This document shows positions 1 through 8,702 of a stretch of 39,978 nt of DNA, one piece after another. A program made the position numbers and the translations under genes. How positions within the stretch are numbered: position 1 is the first letter of the stretch; the number at the start of each line of letters is the position of its first letter. The notes beneath the pieces were generated by a model, which was not told the origin of the DNA, made no database searches, and saw only the letters and a list, made by a program, of their open reading frames with translations. This DNA is from an uncultured cyanobacterium (lineage in GTDB: Bacteria > Cyanobacteriota > Cyanobacteriia > Thermostichales > Thermostichaceae): assembly GCA_937944885.1 (NCBI GenBank), contig CALFBB010000050.1, forward strand, positions 1 to 39,978, given 5' to 3'.

Positions 1-153
1 GGATACGGGGCGCACGCCGATGCCAATGCTGCGAGGAAGATCCGGGACTGGCGCGAGCTGTGCTGCCTGCTTGAGCTTGATGTTCAGGCGGGCGGGCGGA
101 ATGACCCGGCCCTGAAGCGTGTAAGCCCAACTGCTGCGCAAGCGGCAGCGTAG
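1..153 (+). CDS. tnpB: TnpB (IS200/IS605-type RNA-guided nuclease), C-terminal fragment
   Basis: Frame 1 is open from the window edge to TAG at 151-153 and gives 50 residues. It begins GYGAHADANAARKI, which matches the conserved C-terminal end of TnpB/OrfB: the HADxNAA block holding the last RuvC aspartate (D7 here), preceded in the full protein by a Cys zinc finger that lies outside the window. TnpB is an omega-RNA-guided endonuclease carried by IS200/IS605 elements. The tail after the RuvC block (from about residue 15) is typical low-complexity sequence. Only the 3' end is visible, so intactness and any TnpA partner cannot be judged. Confidence 0.85.
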   Translation, partial: GYGAHADANAARKIRDWRELCCLLELDVQAGGRNDPALKRVSPTAAQAAA

Positions 154-196
154 CGAGAAGCGCAACCAACCCCCTTCGGGCGGGGGAGGAGGTCAA
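121..196 (+). mobile_element. Right end of IS200/IS605-type element and presumed 3' part of omega-RNA
   Basis: Two short hairpins lie over the end of tnpB and just after it: GCTGC/GCAGC (133-137 with 145-149) and CCCCC/GGGGG (170-174 with 182-186). They are followed by TCAA at 193-196. In IS200/IS605 elements the right end carries subterminal hairpins; in the IS608 type the right cleavage site is TCAA, and the omega-RNA scaffold comes from this 3' end. I place the right boundary at about 196. This is inference from motif and position; the left end is outside the window. Confidence 0.5.
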
Positions 197-1116
197 GGGC
201 GAAAGGATGGATCCACCAGCTGCTCAAAAGCTTGGGCGGCACGTGAGCTGTAGCGTTGTCGATGCTTGAGCAACAAAAAGGGACGTTGCAAAGCATCAGA
301 TCCAGTAGCTAGGGGTACCTCCCGCAGATCTCCCAGGCGAATTTCATTCTGGATCATCATCTCCGAGATGGCGGCGGCAGCGGATCCTTGGCTAACAAGG
401 GCTTTGATCATTTCGCCGCTCTGCACCCGCAAGCTCACCGATAGACACTCGATGGGGATCCCCCACTGGGTCAGAGCAGCCTCAAAGCGTTGTTGTGTGC
501 CGGATCCCGCCTCCCGCATAACCCAGTCGGTTTCCACCAGCTCTGGGATCGAGACCTCAGCCCTTGTGTACCAGGGATGCTTTTGCCCCACCACAATAGA
601 GAGGCGATCCCAGGCGATGATCTGCTGCGTCAAGTGAGGTTGATCTGCAGCTCGGATTACCCCTTCCACCAAACCCAAGTCAAAATCTCCCCGCAGTACC
701 CCTTCACAAATGGCTTCTGTGTTGCCTAGGGTGCAGCGGACTTGAATGCCCGGGTAACACTGCTTATAGGTGCTAAGACGATAGGGCAACCAGTAGTTAC
801 CAATGGTGAGGCTGGATCCCAGGTGCAGCTCCCCCACCTGCAGGTTGCTCAGATCTTGCAGGCCCTGTTCCAGTTGTTGCACCTGACTCAAAATCCGTTG
901 CCCCTGCTCCTGTAGCCAACGTCCTGCTTCAGTCAATTCCACCCGCCGCCCCAGGCGGTGAAATAAGGGGATCCCGTAGCGGCGTTCTAGAGCTTGGATG
1001 GCAGCGCTGACAGCAGGCTGAGTGATGTAAAGGGCAGCAGCAGCACGGGTAAAGTGCAGATGTTCGGCAACTGCTAAGAAAATGCGCAGTTGTTCCAGAG
1101 TCATGGAGAAAGTCAT
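193..1116 (-). CDS. LysR-family transcriptional regulator
   Basis: The 307-residue product has the normal LysR length. Its N-terminal winged helix-turn-helix (about residues 5-65) contains FTRAAAALYITQPAVSAAI and LFHRLGRRVELTEAG; a periplasmic-binding-protein-like effector domain follows (about 95-300). It is divergent from the TauE/SafE permease gene with an 80-base gap, the usual arrangement when a LysR protein controls its neighbour, so a sulfur-oxyanion or related small-molecule signal is possible but unproven. ATG at 1116 is used; ATG at 1104 (MTLEQLRIF) fits family alignments equally well. Its stop codon (complement of 193-195) lies inside the presumed end of the IS element. Confidence 0.9.
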   Translation of the reverse strand: MTFSMTLEQLRIFLAVAEHLHFTRAAAALYITQPAVSAAIQALERRYGIPLFHRLGRRVELTEAGRWLQEQGQRILSQVQQLEQGLQDLSNLQVGELHLGSSLTIGNYWLPYRLSTYKQCYPGIQVRCTLGNTEAICEGVLRGDFDLGLVEGVIRAADQPHLTQQIIAWDRLSIVVGQKHPWYTRAEVSIPELVETDWVMREAGSGTQQRFEAALTQWGIPIECLSVSLRVQSGEMIKALVSQGSAAAAISEMMIQNEIRLGDLREVPLATGSDALQRPFLLLKHRQRYSSRAAQAFEQLVDPSFRP

Positions 1117-1196
1117 CAGTAGAGTTTATCTTTTCTAGAATTAAAACTATTTGCTCTTATGTTGCGATCCCTTTACCGTCAAGGAAGGGCTTTACA
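1117..1196. promoter_or_regulatory. Divergent promoter region of LysR gene and TauE/SafE gene
   Basis: This 80-base AT-rich gap contains the palindrome TTCTAGAA (1133-1140) flanked by T- and A-rich sequence. LysR proteins usually bind dyads with a T-N11-A core between divergent genes, so this is the natural place for the operator. A strong Shine-Dalgarno AAGGAAGGG (1181-1189) sits 7 bases before GTG 1197. No clear -35/-10 pair was identified. Confidence 0.4.
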
Positions 1197-1961
1197 GTGG
1201 GGATGGTTATGACCTGGTGGCTAACTTTCTTGGTGGGATGTGGGATTGGCCTTTGTGCTGGGTTATTTGGCTTAGGGGGTAGTTCTTTGGGTACCCCGCT
1301 GCTGCGTCTGATGGGTATGCCTCCTCTGCTGGCCTTAGCCAGCCCTTTGCCCCTGACGCTGCCTAGCGCTTTGGGAGGAGTGGTCACCTTCCAGAAACGG
1401 GGGATGATCTGCTGGCGGGTGGTGCTGCCCACAGTGGCTTGGGGGATCCCGGCGGTGGCCCTGGGCGCCTGGACAACCAAGTTGGTGCCGGGGGTAGTGC
1501 TGATGCTGCTGACGGCAGTCTTTATTTTTGGGATTGGGTTGTATGGCTTAAGCGGTTTACGGGGTTTTCTGCCTAGCGAGGGAGCAAAGCAGCTGCACTT
1601 GGGGCGGATCCCGGTGGGTTCGCTGGTGTTGAACTTTTTGAATGGTGTGCTGGCCAATGGCGGGGGGTTGGTGTTGGTGCCCTTCTACCAATTGGCGGTA
1701 GGGTTGGATCTGCGCAGTGCTTTGGCTAGCTCTTTGGCTTCGGTGGCTATGCTGGCCATCCCAGAGATTTGGGTGCATGCCAGCCTGGGCAATATCGATT
1801 GGGGTACCACCTTCTGGCTGGCTCTAGGGGTGTTTCCTTGCACGGTGTTAGGGGGCAAATTGGCCCTCCGCCTTTCCACACCTTGGCTAACCCGCCTGTA
1901 CGGAGGGTTCTTAGTGGTGCTGGCTCTCTACTTCGGCATGCGCGAGATCTTGAGGTTTTAG
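1197..1961 (+). CDS. TauE/SafE-family sulfite/organosulfonate exporter
   Basis: The 254-residue, strongly hydrophobic protein has about eight predicted membrane segments. The glycine-rich N-terminal motif GLCAGLFGLGGSSLGTPLL and the second-half counterpart NGVLANGGGLVLVPF are the two inverted repeats of the TauE/SafE family, whose members export sulfite, sulfoacetate or related anions across the inner membrane. GTG at 1197 is preferred because AAGGAAGGG ends 7 bases upstream; ATG at 1203 and 1209 are alternatives. It is divergent from a LysR regulator. The true substrate cannot be read from sequence. Confidence 0.85.
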   Translation: MGMVMTWWLTFLVGCGIGLCAGLFGLGGSSLGTPLLRLMGMPPLLALASPLPLTLPSALGGVVTFQKRGMICWRVVLPTVAWGIPAVALGAWTTKLVPGVVLMLLTAVFIFGIGLYGLSGLRGFLPSEGAKQLHLGRIPVGSLVLNFLNGVLANGGGLVLVPFYQLAVGLDLRSALASSLASVAMLAIPEIWVHASLGNIDWGTTFWLALGVFPCTVLGGKLALRLSTPWLTRLYGGFLVVLALYFGMREILRF

Positions 1962-2067
1962 GAGAGATTTTAGGACGCTCGGCGTTTTCCCAGATGGATT
2001 TGGATCCCATCCCATGGTATGAATGTAAAGCTTCTTTAAGCTCAACCTTGGAATACGGATCCCATTC

Positions 2068-3126
2068 ATGACTCTATCTGTAGTTCCCGTTTCGCCGATG
2101 CCAGTTCCTCCTCCGGCTTTTCCCGAAAAGCTGAGCACCATCCTCAGAACCTTGCCGCATCAGTGTTTTGAAAAGGATCGCCGCCAGGCCTGGATGTCAG
2201 TGTTGAGGAGTGTGTTTGCTGTTGCTTTGGGCTATGCTGCCATTGCCTTTTTGCCGGTTCTGTTTCTCCCTTTAGCTTGGGTCTGGACAGGAACTGCCCT
2301 TACGGGTTTATTTGTGTTGGCCCATGATTGTGGGCACCGTTCTTTTGCCAAGCGCCGCTGGGTCAATGACTGGCTGGGGCATGTGCTGATGTTGCCTCTG
2401 ATTTATCCTTTTCATCCCTGGCGCATTTTGCACGACCGTCATCATCGCTTTACCAATCAACTGCAGCAAGACAACGCCTGGGAACCCTGGACCAAGGAGT
2501 TTTTCTCGGCCAGTTGTCCGGCAATACGGGTGCTGTATCGAGGCTTGCGCGGCTACTTTTGGTGGACGGGATCCATTGTTCATTGGCTAACTTTACACTT
2601 TGATTTGCGTCAGTTTTCTGAACAAGAACGCCCTCAGGCCCGATTTTCCATCACTATTTGTTTGGGATTTGCCTTGGTCTTTTTTCCGCTCCTCTTTTAT
2701 TGGACGGGGTTGTGGGGGGTGGTCAAGTTCTGGTTGTTGCCCTGGCTGGTTTACCACTTTTGGATGAGCACCTTCACCCTGGTTCATCACACCGATGCCG
2801 GGATCCCCTTTCAACCGGCGGAGCGCTGGAATGCTGTCACCGCCCAGCTGATCGGCACTGTCCATTGTGATTACCCCCGCTGGGTGGAGTTCCTCTGTCA
2901 CGATATCAATGTGCACATTCCCCACCACATTTCGGTTGCCATTCCCTCCTACCGGTTGCGCCTGGCCCAGCAGAGTCTGGAGGAACATTGGGGAGCCTAT
3001 CTACAAAAGCGGCGCTTCTCCTGGACTCTGATACAGGGTATTGTGCAACGGTGTCACCTTTACCATCCCGAAACCGCCTATCAATCTTTTGCCGAGTTAG
3101 AGGGATCCCTTCTGACTCGCTTCTGA
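2068..3126 (+). CDS. desA: Fatty acid desaturase, DesA (delta-12) type
   Basis: A 352-residue integral membrane protein, the usual length of cyanobacterial DesA (about 350). It has all three histidine boxes of acyl-lipid desaturases: HDCGH at about 86-90, HDRHH at about 122-126 and HIPHH at about 282-286, which bind the di-iron centre. [16 protein letters not shown] and the C-terminal [12 protein letters not shown] are DesA-like, and DesC (delta-9) boxes are absent. It would insert the delta-12 double bond into glycerolipid acyl chains using ferredoxin in the membrane, which supports cold acclimation. Start ATG 2068 has no obvious Shine-Dalgarno. It converges on the phosphoesterase gene with 8 bases between stops. 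Confidence 0.88.
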   Translation: MTLSVVPVSPMPVPPPAFPEKLSTILRTLPHQCFEKDRRQAWMSVLRSVFAVALGYAAIAFLPVLFLPLAWVWTGTALTGLFVLAHDCGHRSFAKRRWVNDWLGHVLMLPLIYPFHPWRILHDRHHRFTNQLQQDNAWEPWTKEFFSASCPAIRVLYRGLRGYFWWTGSIVHWLTLHFDLRQFSEQERPQARFSITICLGFALVFFPLLFYWTGLWGVVKFWLLPWLVYHFWMSTFTLVHHTDAGIPFQPAERWNAVTAQLIGTVHCDYPRWVEFLCHDINVHIPHHISVAIPSYRLRLAQQSLEEHWGAYLQKRRFSWTLIQGIVQRCHLYHPETAYQSFAELEGSLLTRF

Positions 3127-3134
3127 TGGAGTCT

Positions 3135-4343
3135 CTAGTCGTGACAAAGGGATCCGATGCGAGCTCGGCAGGTAGCAATTTCCTCGGCACTAAGGGCATC
3201 CCAACTCACATCCCGACGCAGCACCAAGCCGTTGTGTCCGGTAATGAAACGGGGCAGTTCCGCCTGATCGATGACGCTCAGATCCCGCATGTGGTAAGTG
3301 GTGTAATAGGTGATGTCTGGGCTAGCAAAATCGATATCCACCAGGGTGAGGGTCTTGCGCGGGGGCAGGGGGCTATCCAGGAGAGGACGAGGACCGGAGC
3401 CGAGGATACCGCAATGGAGCAGTTGCAGTTGCCCCTTGTGGCCGGGGTAATAGCCGTGGTGATGACCGCTGATGTAGGTGTGAACGCGGTATTTCTCCAG
3501 CAGGGCCCGTTTGGCATCGGCCTCCAGCAACACTTCTCCTGGATCATTGCGCCCAACGGTAATGGCGTAGAGAGGTAAATGGCCGATAACAATGCGCAGC
3601 TTGGCCGCTTGTGCCCGTTCGCTGGCCAAGGCTGCCTCTGCCCATGCCATTTGTTCTGGAGGGATGTAATTGCAGGTGGCATCCCAGGTGAGGTAGAAAA
3701 TATCGTCTTTCTCGAAGGTGTAGTAGAAGGGAAAATCCCCCCGATCCACAAAATTTAATCCCGGGTCATGGGCCGGGTCATTCCAAAATTCGCGGGCCAA
3801 ATCCCGTTCTTTTTGAAAGAGAAACCCACCTCGAGTTGTGCGGGCACAGGAGGCATCGTGATTGCCAAGGGTAAACCCATAGGGGAGTTTTGCTGCTCGG
3901 ATGGGGCCGGCCACATGCCGGTCAAAGGCCGCCCACATGGCCCGAATACGCTCTTCGGAAAGGCGGGGATCCTGCCCAGCTACCATATCCCCCCCACCTA
4001 GGACAATATCCGGCTGAAAATAGGGGATCAGGCTAAGGGCTCGATCCACTTCCGGGTCGTACTCCACCGAGCCGTAGGCAGAGTTCATGTCGCTGATCAC
4101 CAGCAGGCGCAGATCTCGGCGGGGGGGAATAAACAGGCCATTAGGAGCGGCAGGGTGAGCTACCACCGTAGCGGTGGGAACAGGGGTGGGGGGGGGCATC
4201 GTCGAGGAGCCCGTCGCTTGTGCTGAAGGAATCGGCGTAGGAGATACAGAAGCAGGCTGCTGCCGACTGGCCAGATAAGCCCCCGCCAATCCACTGCTGC
4301 CGGCTAACCCCAGCAGACTCAGCATAAATTTGCGCCGTTGCAT
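3135..4343 (-). CDS. Exported calcineurin-like metallophosphoesterase
   Basis: A 402-residue protein. The N-terminus MQRRKFMLSLLGLAGSSGLA has a twin-arginine start and a hydrophobic stretch, so it looks like a Tat signal peptide or signal anchor, followed by a Pro/Ser/Thr-rich linker (about 30-70). The catalytic domain shows the phosphoesterase motifs in order: LLVISDMNS, VLGGGDMV, LGNHDAS, IGHLPLY and SGHHHGYY. In motif I the usual D-x-H is D-M-N. The family hydrolyses phosphomono- or diesters with two metal ions; the substrate here is unknown and the location is probably periplasmic. Confidence 0.85.
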   Translation of the reverse strand: MQRRKFMLSLLGLAGSSGLAGAYLASRQQPASVSPTPIPSAQATGSSTMPPPTPVPTATVVAHPAAPNGLFIPPRRDLRLLVISDMNSAYGSVEYDPEVDRALSLIPYFQPDIVLGGGDMVAGQDPRLSEERIRAMWAAFDRHVAGPIRAAKLPYGFTLGNHDASCARTTRGGFLFQKERDLAREFWNDPAHDPGLNFVDRGDFPFYYTFEKDDIFYLTWDATCNYIPPEQMAWAEAALASERAQAAKLRIVIGHLPLYAITVGRNDPGEVLLEADAKRALLEKYRVHTYISGHHHGYYPGHKGQLQLLHCGILGSGPRPLLDSPLPPRKTLTLVDIDFASPDITYYTTYHMRDLSVIDQAELPRFITGHNGLVLRRDVSWDALSAEEIATCRARIGSLCHD

Positions 4344-4720
4344 TGACTCAATCCCCCCAACTCCCCAGGGGTATTGTAGGATCCCCAGCCGGCGAATTGG
4401 TGCGATCTAGACCCCCGCTAGAGATTAGCCTAAACCCCAAAGAGGTATGGGTTTCCTACGACACTACTGGTTGTCTTGAAAGGTTCTAGGGAGTCGAGTA
4501 ACTCCGCCACAAGCGGGATCCCTTCCGTTGCGCCAAAAGTGGGAAAAAGCTGCGCGGATACTTGTGAAAAGAGACTTTCACCCGCAGATACAACGCGTGA
4601 GAAAATCAGAAACTAGCAGGTTTCAACACGTTAAGGTATGTTTATTTTTGAGTTTCAATGCTAGCCTGGAGCTAGTAGGTAATTACCTATCTCAGACTTA
4701 GTATGACCTGAGGTTGTCTC
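4344..4720. promoter_or_regulatory. Intergenic region with PerR/FurC-like gene promoter and palindrome
   Basis: No gene is seen in this 377-base divergent gap. Near the plus-strand gene there is an inverted repeat CTAGC/GCTAG (4661-4665 with 4671-4675), directly followed by a perfect 14-base palindrome TAGGTAATTACCTA (4676-4689) and a -10-like TAGTAT (4698-4703). GAGG at 4710-4713 is the ribosome-binding site of the next gene. Fur-family repressors bind AT-rich dyads and often repress themselves, so the palindrome is a candidate operator. The half nearer 4344 holds an AAACCC/GGGTTT inverted repeat of unknown role. Confidence 0.5.
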
Positions 4721-5149
4721 ATGCCTCGCCCACTGGATTCTTTAGAAGCTGCTCTAGAGCGTTGCCGGGAATGTAACTTGCGTCTAAGCCGACAGCGTCG
4801 CTACATTCTGGAGTTGTTGTGGGAATCTGGTGAACACCTCTCTGCTCGTGAAATTTACGATCGTCTCAACCAACAGGGCAAGCTGATTGGCCACACCTCT
4901 GTCTATCAGAATCTGGAAGCCCTAGCCAGCCACAATGTTGTGGAGTGTTTGGATCGCGCTGATGGCCGCCGCTATGGCAACCGTACCCATCCCCACAGTC
5001 ATGTGAATTGCACAGATAGTGGCCGTATTTTGGATGTGGACGTTCAATTGCCTCCTGAGTTATTGGCTCAGGTGGAGCAGCAAACCGGTACCCAAATTCA
5101 GAGCTACCGCATCGAGTTTTTCGGCGTAGAGGGATCCAAAAAACCCTGA
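4721..5149 (+). CDS. perR: Fur-family repressor, PerR/FurC-like
   Basis: The 142-residue protein has a winged helix (about 15-85) with LRLSRQRRYILELLW and HTSVYQNLEAL, the recognition region typical of Fur proteins, then a short dimerisation domain. The metal-site region reads HPHSHVNCTDSGRILDVDV (about 90-108). It keeps the His cluster and one Cys but lacks the CxxC pair found in Fur, Zur and Bacillus PerR. My recollection is that cyanobacterial PerR/FurC proteins share this form. It would sense peroxide or metal and repress defence genes. ATG 4721 has GAGG seven bases upstream. Its stop codon abuts the stop of the next gene (TGA|TCA). Confidence 0.8.
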   Translation: MPRPLDSLEAALERCRECNLRLSRQRRYILELLWESGEHLSAREIYDRLNQQGKLIGHTSVYQNLEALASHNVVECLDRADGRRYGNRTHPHSHVNCTDSGRILDVDVQLPPELLAQVEQQTGTQIQSYRIEFFGVEGSKKP

Positions 5150-7255
5150 TCAAGCGCGGTTTTGGCCTTTGCTAATCTGCGATTGCAGCTGCTCCACAGA
5201 CTGGGCAGGGGCCAAACACTTGGTACCCCAACACACCAACCCCACCGCGTCTTCCGGCAAGGGATCCGCCTCGGTTGGGAGGGTAAAGGCAGTGGTCGGC
5301 CAGGGCTTCTGCCACAGGGTGGGGAGGTGCTCTGCAGGCAGAGTGACCTTGATCCAATTGGCGTACCAGTCCAAGCCCGTAAACAGACTGGGACAAGAGC
5401 GGGGCTGAGTGCTCATCATATGGACAAAGGTTTTTAAGCCGGTTTCGGCACGCTCCAAATAGTCAAGATCCCCTGTTATGGCGCTGAGACGGGCCAGATT
5501 GGCAATGGCAACCCCGTTGGCAGCAGGAGTGGCATTGTCCTGAAACTCTTTTTCCCGTACCAGGAGCTCGGGGGCACTCTGGGGATCACTCACAAAATAG
5601 CCCCCTGCCACCGGATCCCACAGCTGGCTGTCCATTTCCTGTTGCAGTCTCATGGCAGCTTCTAGCCAGTACTCAGCCGAGGGATCCCCCAGCAGCGGTA
5701 GACAAGCTTGGTGCAGATCCAGCAGGGCCTTGATCAACAAGGCATAATCTTCCGACTTGGCCGGAACGGCGGCCGTGCCGTTGTAGTTAACCCGCAGCAG
5801 GGATCCCGTTTCCGGGTGGCGTTGGTGGTTAAGGATAAACTGAGCCGCCCGCAGCGCCAATTGCAAGTATTCCTCAATACCAAACACCTGATGGGCCCGT
5901 GCCAAGCCGGAAATCATCAGGCTATTCCAGGACACAATCATTTTCGTATCGGTAACCGGCGGGATCCGCCTCGGCCAAGCACGGAGACGGGCCGCTTGAG
6001 CATCTACCGCCGGCGGAAAAGGTTGGCGCATATCTTGGGGGCCATAGCGAGCTTGAAACAGTTGGGTTGTGAGGGCAGTTTCCACCACAGCCGGTAGCTC
6101 CCCCCCCTGCTTGCGCTGCAAAACCAAATATCCCGGTCGATCCGGAAAGTTGCCCCCCGGTGACAGATCAAAAGCCTGTTGCAGCGCCCGGAACCCTTCA
6201 TCCCCCAACAAATCCTGCAACTCCTGCCACCGCCAAACGTAAAATTCCCCTTCTTCCGGCTCCTGGTCCTCAGAGTTGGCAAAGCTATCCGCATCTTGGG
6301 CGGCGTAGAAATACCCTGCCGGGTCTGTCATCTCCCTGGCCAACCAACCAATGGTGAGCTGGACCGCCCGTTGAATGGCCGCATCCTGGATCCCATACGC
6401 CCACAAATCTGAGAGGAACTCCAAAATCTGCCCATTGTCGTAGAGCATTTTTTCAAAGTGGGGCACTGTCCAGGTAGCATCGACGGTGTAGCGATGAAAT
6501 CCACCCGCCACATGATCAAAAATGCCTCCCAAAACCAGGGCCATCCCCCGTTCTTTAGCCCGCTCCAGAGCCGTTATTGAGGAACCTGCCTCCCCACTCT
6601 CAAACCGAGCTGAACGCAGCACCAACTGGGCATAGGGTATCATCGGGAACTGTTGCACCGCCCCAGCATTCGACACCAAAGGTTGAATTTTTTGGATCCC
6701 GGAGCGCAGCAAATCCGTAGGAATAGTATCCTCAGGCACCAACTCGCTGAGGGTGGTAAGAGCCGCCATAATTTGGCCCTTCATCTCCTCAATTTTGTCT
6801 TTTTCCTGTCGGTAAAACTGCAAGATCCGTTGCAGCAGCGCCAGAAACCCAGGACGGCCAAAGCGTGGCTCCACCGGGAAATAGGTACCGGCATAAAAGG
6901 GCACCAAATCGGTTGGGGTGAGAAATACATTTAGAGGCCACCCCCCCTGCCCAGTCATCAATTGCAGCGCTTGCATGTAGATGCTGTCTAGATCAGGGCG
7001 TTCCTCCCGATCCACCTTGATGGGCAAAAAATGCTCATTCAAGAAAGCAGCAATCTCGGGATTGGAAAAGGCCTCCCCCTCCATCACGGTGCACCAATGG
7101 CAACTGGAGTAGCCAATGGAAAGAAAAATCGGCTTATCCTCGGCACGCGCCTTCTCCAGAGCCTCCGGGATCCAAGGCCACCAATCCACCGGGTTCTCGG
7201 CGTGCTTGCGCAGATAGAGGCTAAGGCTGGTGGCGAGGCGATTGGTCATAGACAT
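5150..7255 (-). CDS. Thioredoxin-fold DUF255 protein of the YyaL/SPATA20 family
   Basis: The 701-residue cytosolic protein has an N-terminal thioredoxin-like domain (about 5-165) starting NRLATSLSLYLRKHAENPVDWW, with a redox-type CHWC at residues 52-55, then a large (alpha/alpha)6-barrel-like domain (about 200-640) resembling N-acylglucosamine 2-epimerase and cellulase-type barrels. Length and order match the bacterial YyaL family and human SPATA20. The biochemical role of the family is not established. ATG 7255 or ATG 7249 could be the start. It is convergent with the PerR-like gene with no bases between the stop codons. Confidence 0.9.
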   Translation of the reverse strand: MSMTNRLATSLSLYLRKHAENPVDWWPWIPEALEKARAEDKPIFLSIGYSSCHWCTVMEGEAFSNPEIAAFLNEHFLPIKVDREERPDLDSIYMQALQLMTGQGGWPLNVFLTPTDLVPFYAGTYFPVEPRFGRPGFLALLQRILQFYRQEKDKIEEMKGQIMAALTTLSELVPEDTIPTDLLRSGIQKIQPLVSNAGAVQQFPMIPYAQLVLRSARFESGEAGSSITALERAKERGMALVLGGIFDHVAGGFHRYTVDATWTVPHFEKMLYDNGQILEFLSDLWAYGIQDAAIQRAVQLTIGWLAREMTDPAGYFYAAQDADSFANSEDQEPEEGEFYVWRWQELQDLLGDEGFRALQQAFDLSPGGNFPDRPGYLVLQRKQGGELPAVVETALTTQLFQARYGPQDMRQPFPPAVDAQAARLRAWPRRIPPVTDTKMIVSWNSLMISGLARAHQVFGIEEYLQLALRAAQFILNHQRHPETGSLLRVNYNGTAAVPAKSEDYALLIKALLDLHQACLPLLGDPSAEYWLEAAMRLQQEMDSQLWDPVAGGYFVSDPQSAPELLVREKEFQDNATPAANGVAIANLARLSAITGDLDYLERAETGLKTFVHMMSTQPRSCPSLFTGLDWYANWIKVTLPAEHLPTLWQKPWPTTAFTLPTEADPLPEDAVGLVCWGTKCLAPAQSVEQLQSQISKGQNRA

Positions 7256-7410
7256 ACCGAACTGAGCTTTCGTACTGGCACGTCCCTATTCTCAGGCCGT
7301 TCACACGAGCAGGACGTAGTCCTTACCAACTGTTGTTCAAGATACACTTTTTGCCGTTCACCGATGGTGCAGGCTGGCCGAGCATTCACAGATGTTCAAA
7401 TCCATCTGCT

Positions 7411-7905
7411 TTAGGCTTTGCTGAGCGGGGTTAAAAACTCTAGGGAGCGGCCATGCAGAACCAAGGTGGTGCTGGTATTTTCCACAAAGCCAATCCGTTT
7501 GTAGAAGTCCTGCTGATGGGTGGTGAACAGGTAAACCCGCTCCACCGATTGCAAATGGGGGTGGCTGATCAAAGTTTCTACCAACTTGCGCCCAATCCCC
7601 TGGCGACGGTAATCCTGGTCTACCACAATATCCCAAATTACAGCCCGGTACACCCCGTCGGAGGTGGCCCGTCCAAAGCCGATCAACCGCTCTCCATCCC
7701 AAACGCTCACCACCGGATGGCTGTGGAGAATCGCTTGCTCCATCTGTTCCCGTTGGCGATTTTGCGCCCAAAAAGCATTGCGATTAAACAGCAGGAGCAG
7801 CTGCTCCAAATCCAGTTCGGCCCGATCCAGAGAAAAGCGAATGTTGCGATTATCTACCAGCTGATGGGAGATAGCAGCCACAAGTTCAGGTGAGGGATCC
7901 AGCAT
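7411..7905 (-). CDS. GNAT-family N-acetyltransferase
   Basis: A GNAT domain of about 164 residues. The acetyl-CoA pyrophosphate-binding signature is in YRRQGIGRKLVETLI; VVSVWDGERLIGFGRATSDGVYRAVIWDIVVD before it and VYLFTTHQQDFYKRIGF after it are typical of a cyanobacterial/chloroplast GNAT group related to plant NSI/GNAT2. Members transfer acetyl groups to amines or protein lysines; the substrate is unknown. I start at ATG 7905, with AAGG about 10 bases upstream, rather than the TTG two codons earlier. It stands alone between the YyaL-like and SRPBCC genes on the same strand. Confidence 0.85.
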   Translation of the reverse strand: MLDPSPELVAAISHQLVDNRNIRFSLDRAELDLEQLLLLFNRNAFWAQNRQREQMEQAILHSHPVVSVWDGERLIGFGRATSDGVYRAVIWDIVVDQDYRRQGIGRKLVETLISHPHLQSVERVYLFTTHQQDFYKRIGFVENTSTTLVLHGRSLEFLTPLSKA

Positions 7906-7952
7906 GAGCAAGCCTTGAGAATGAAAGAAACATCCCGGATTAGGATCGGGGA

Positions 7953-8420
7953 TTAATCGACCAGGTCATTTTCAGCAGTTAGCTGCAGGTGTTCTAGAGC
8001 ATAGGCTTTGAAGCGCTCCAGATCCGCCTGGATAGTACTCTCCACCACTTTGCCCACAAACAGGCCATCCAAAATTTTGCCGATAATCCCCGGAATCATG
8101 TAAGAGACCGATAGCTTAACAATGGTGCTACCTTTACGGTCGTAAAACCGCAGCGCACCGCGATTGGGCAAACCTTCCACCGAGTTCCAGCCGATGTGTT
8201 GATGTTTCACCACCGTGTGCGTACGGGAGACCCAACTGAAGGTGAAGCCGCGCGTATCTAGCGTCCAACGAGACAGTTCGTGATCCAAGAGCTCTACAGA
8301 GCGGATCCACTTCATCCAACGCGGCATGAGAGAGAGGTTGGCCCACAAGTCCCAAACCTGCTCGATGGGAACAGGCACCTCCACCTGACAAGTATGCTCT
8401 AGCCAATCGGATTCAGACAT
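7953..8420 (-). CDS. SRPBCC (START/polyketide cyclase-like) lipid-binding fold protein
   Basis: The 155-residue product has the pattern of the cyclase/dehydrase or COQ10-START family: an N-terminal strand HTCQVEVPVPIEQVWDLWAN, then LMPRWMKWIRSVELLD, and a long C-terminal helix from about residue 118. These proteins bind hydrophobic ligands in a helix-grip fold. It may belong to the COQ10-like subgroup that handles quinones or lipids, but nothing specific supports a ligand. ATG 8420 has GAGG just upstream. It is on the same strand as the GNAT gene with a 47-base gap, so co-transcription is possible. Confidence 0.75.
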   Translation of the reverse strand: MSESDWLEHTCQVEVPVPIEQVWDLWANLSLMPRWMKWIRSVELLDHELSRWTLDTRGFTFSWVSRTHTVVKHQHIGWNSVEGLPNRGALRFYDRKGSTIVKLSVSYMIPGIIGKILDGLFVGKVVESTIQADLERFKAYALEHLQLTAENDLVD

Positions 8421-8702
8421 AGGACCTCGCGCAGCATCCAGCAGAGTCTATCTGTTCGGCAGACAGAGTCTCCGGGTGGATCCCTGCCTTTACAAAATTT
8501 TATATCGACCTAAGATAACATTATTAGCTCTGTGGCAGTTGCGGAACCTGTACTTTACAGGAAATCCGTTTCCCCAAGACCAGTTGGCAGCTTATACCCG
8601 CGAGGGCAGAGGCAGAAGCCAGATATCATGGTTGCCATCTGCAAGCCTCACTTGCACTGGTTAGCTATACCTCTTGATTTAACTCACCGGAACAACCTCA
8701 CC

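Noticed and set aside
4744-5153. Long open frames antisense to perR, desA, accA and other genes
   Set aside because: They mirror the codon phase of clear genes on the other strand and show no family motifs.
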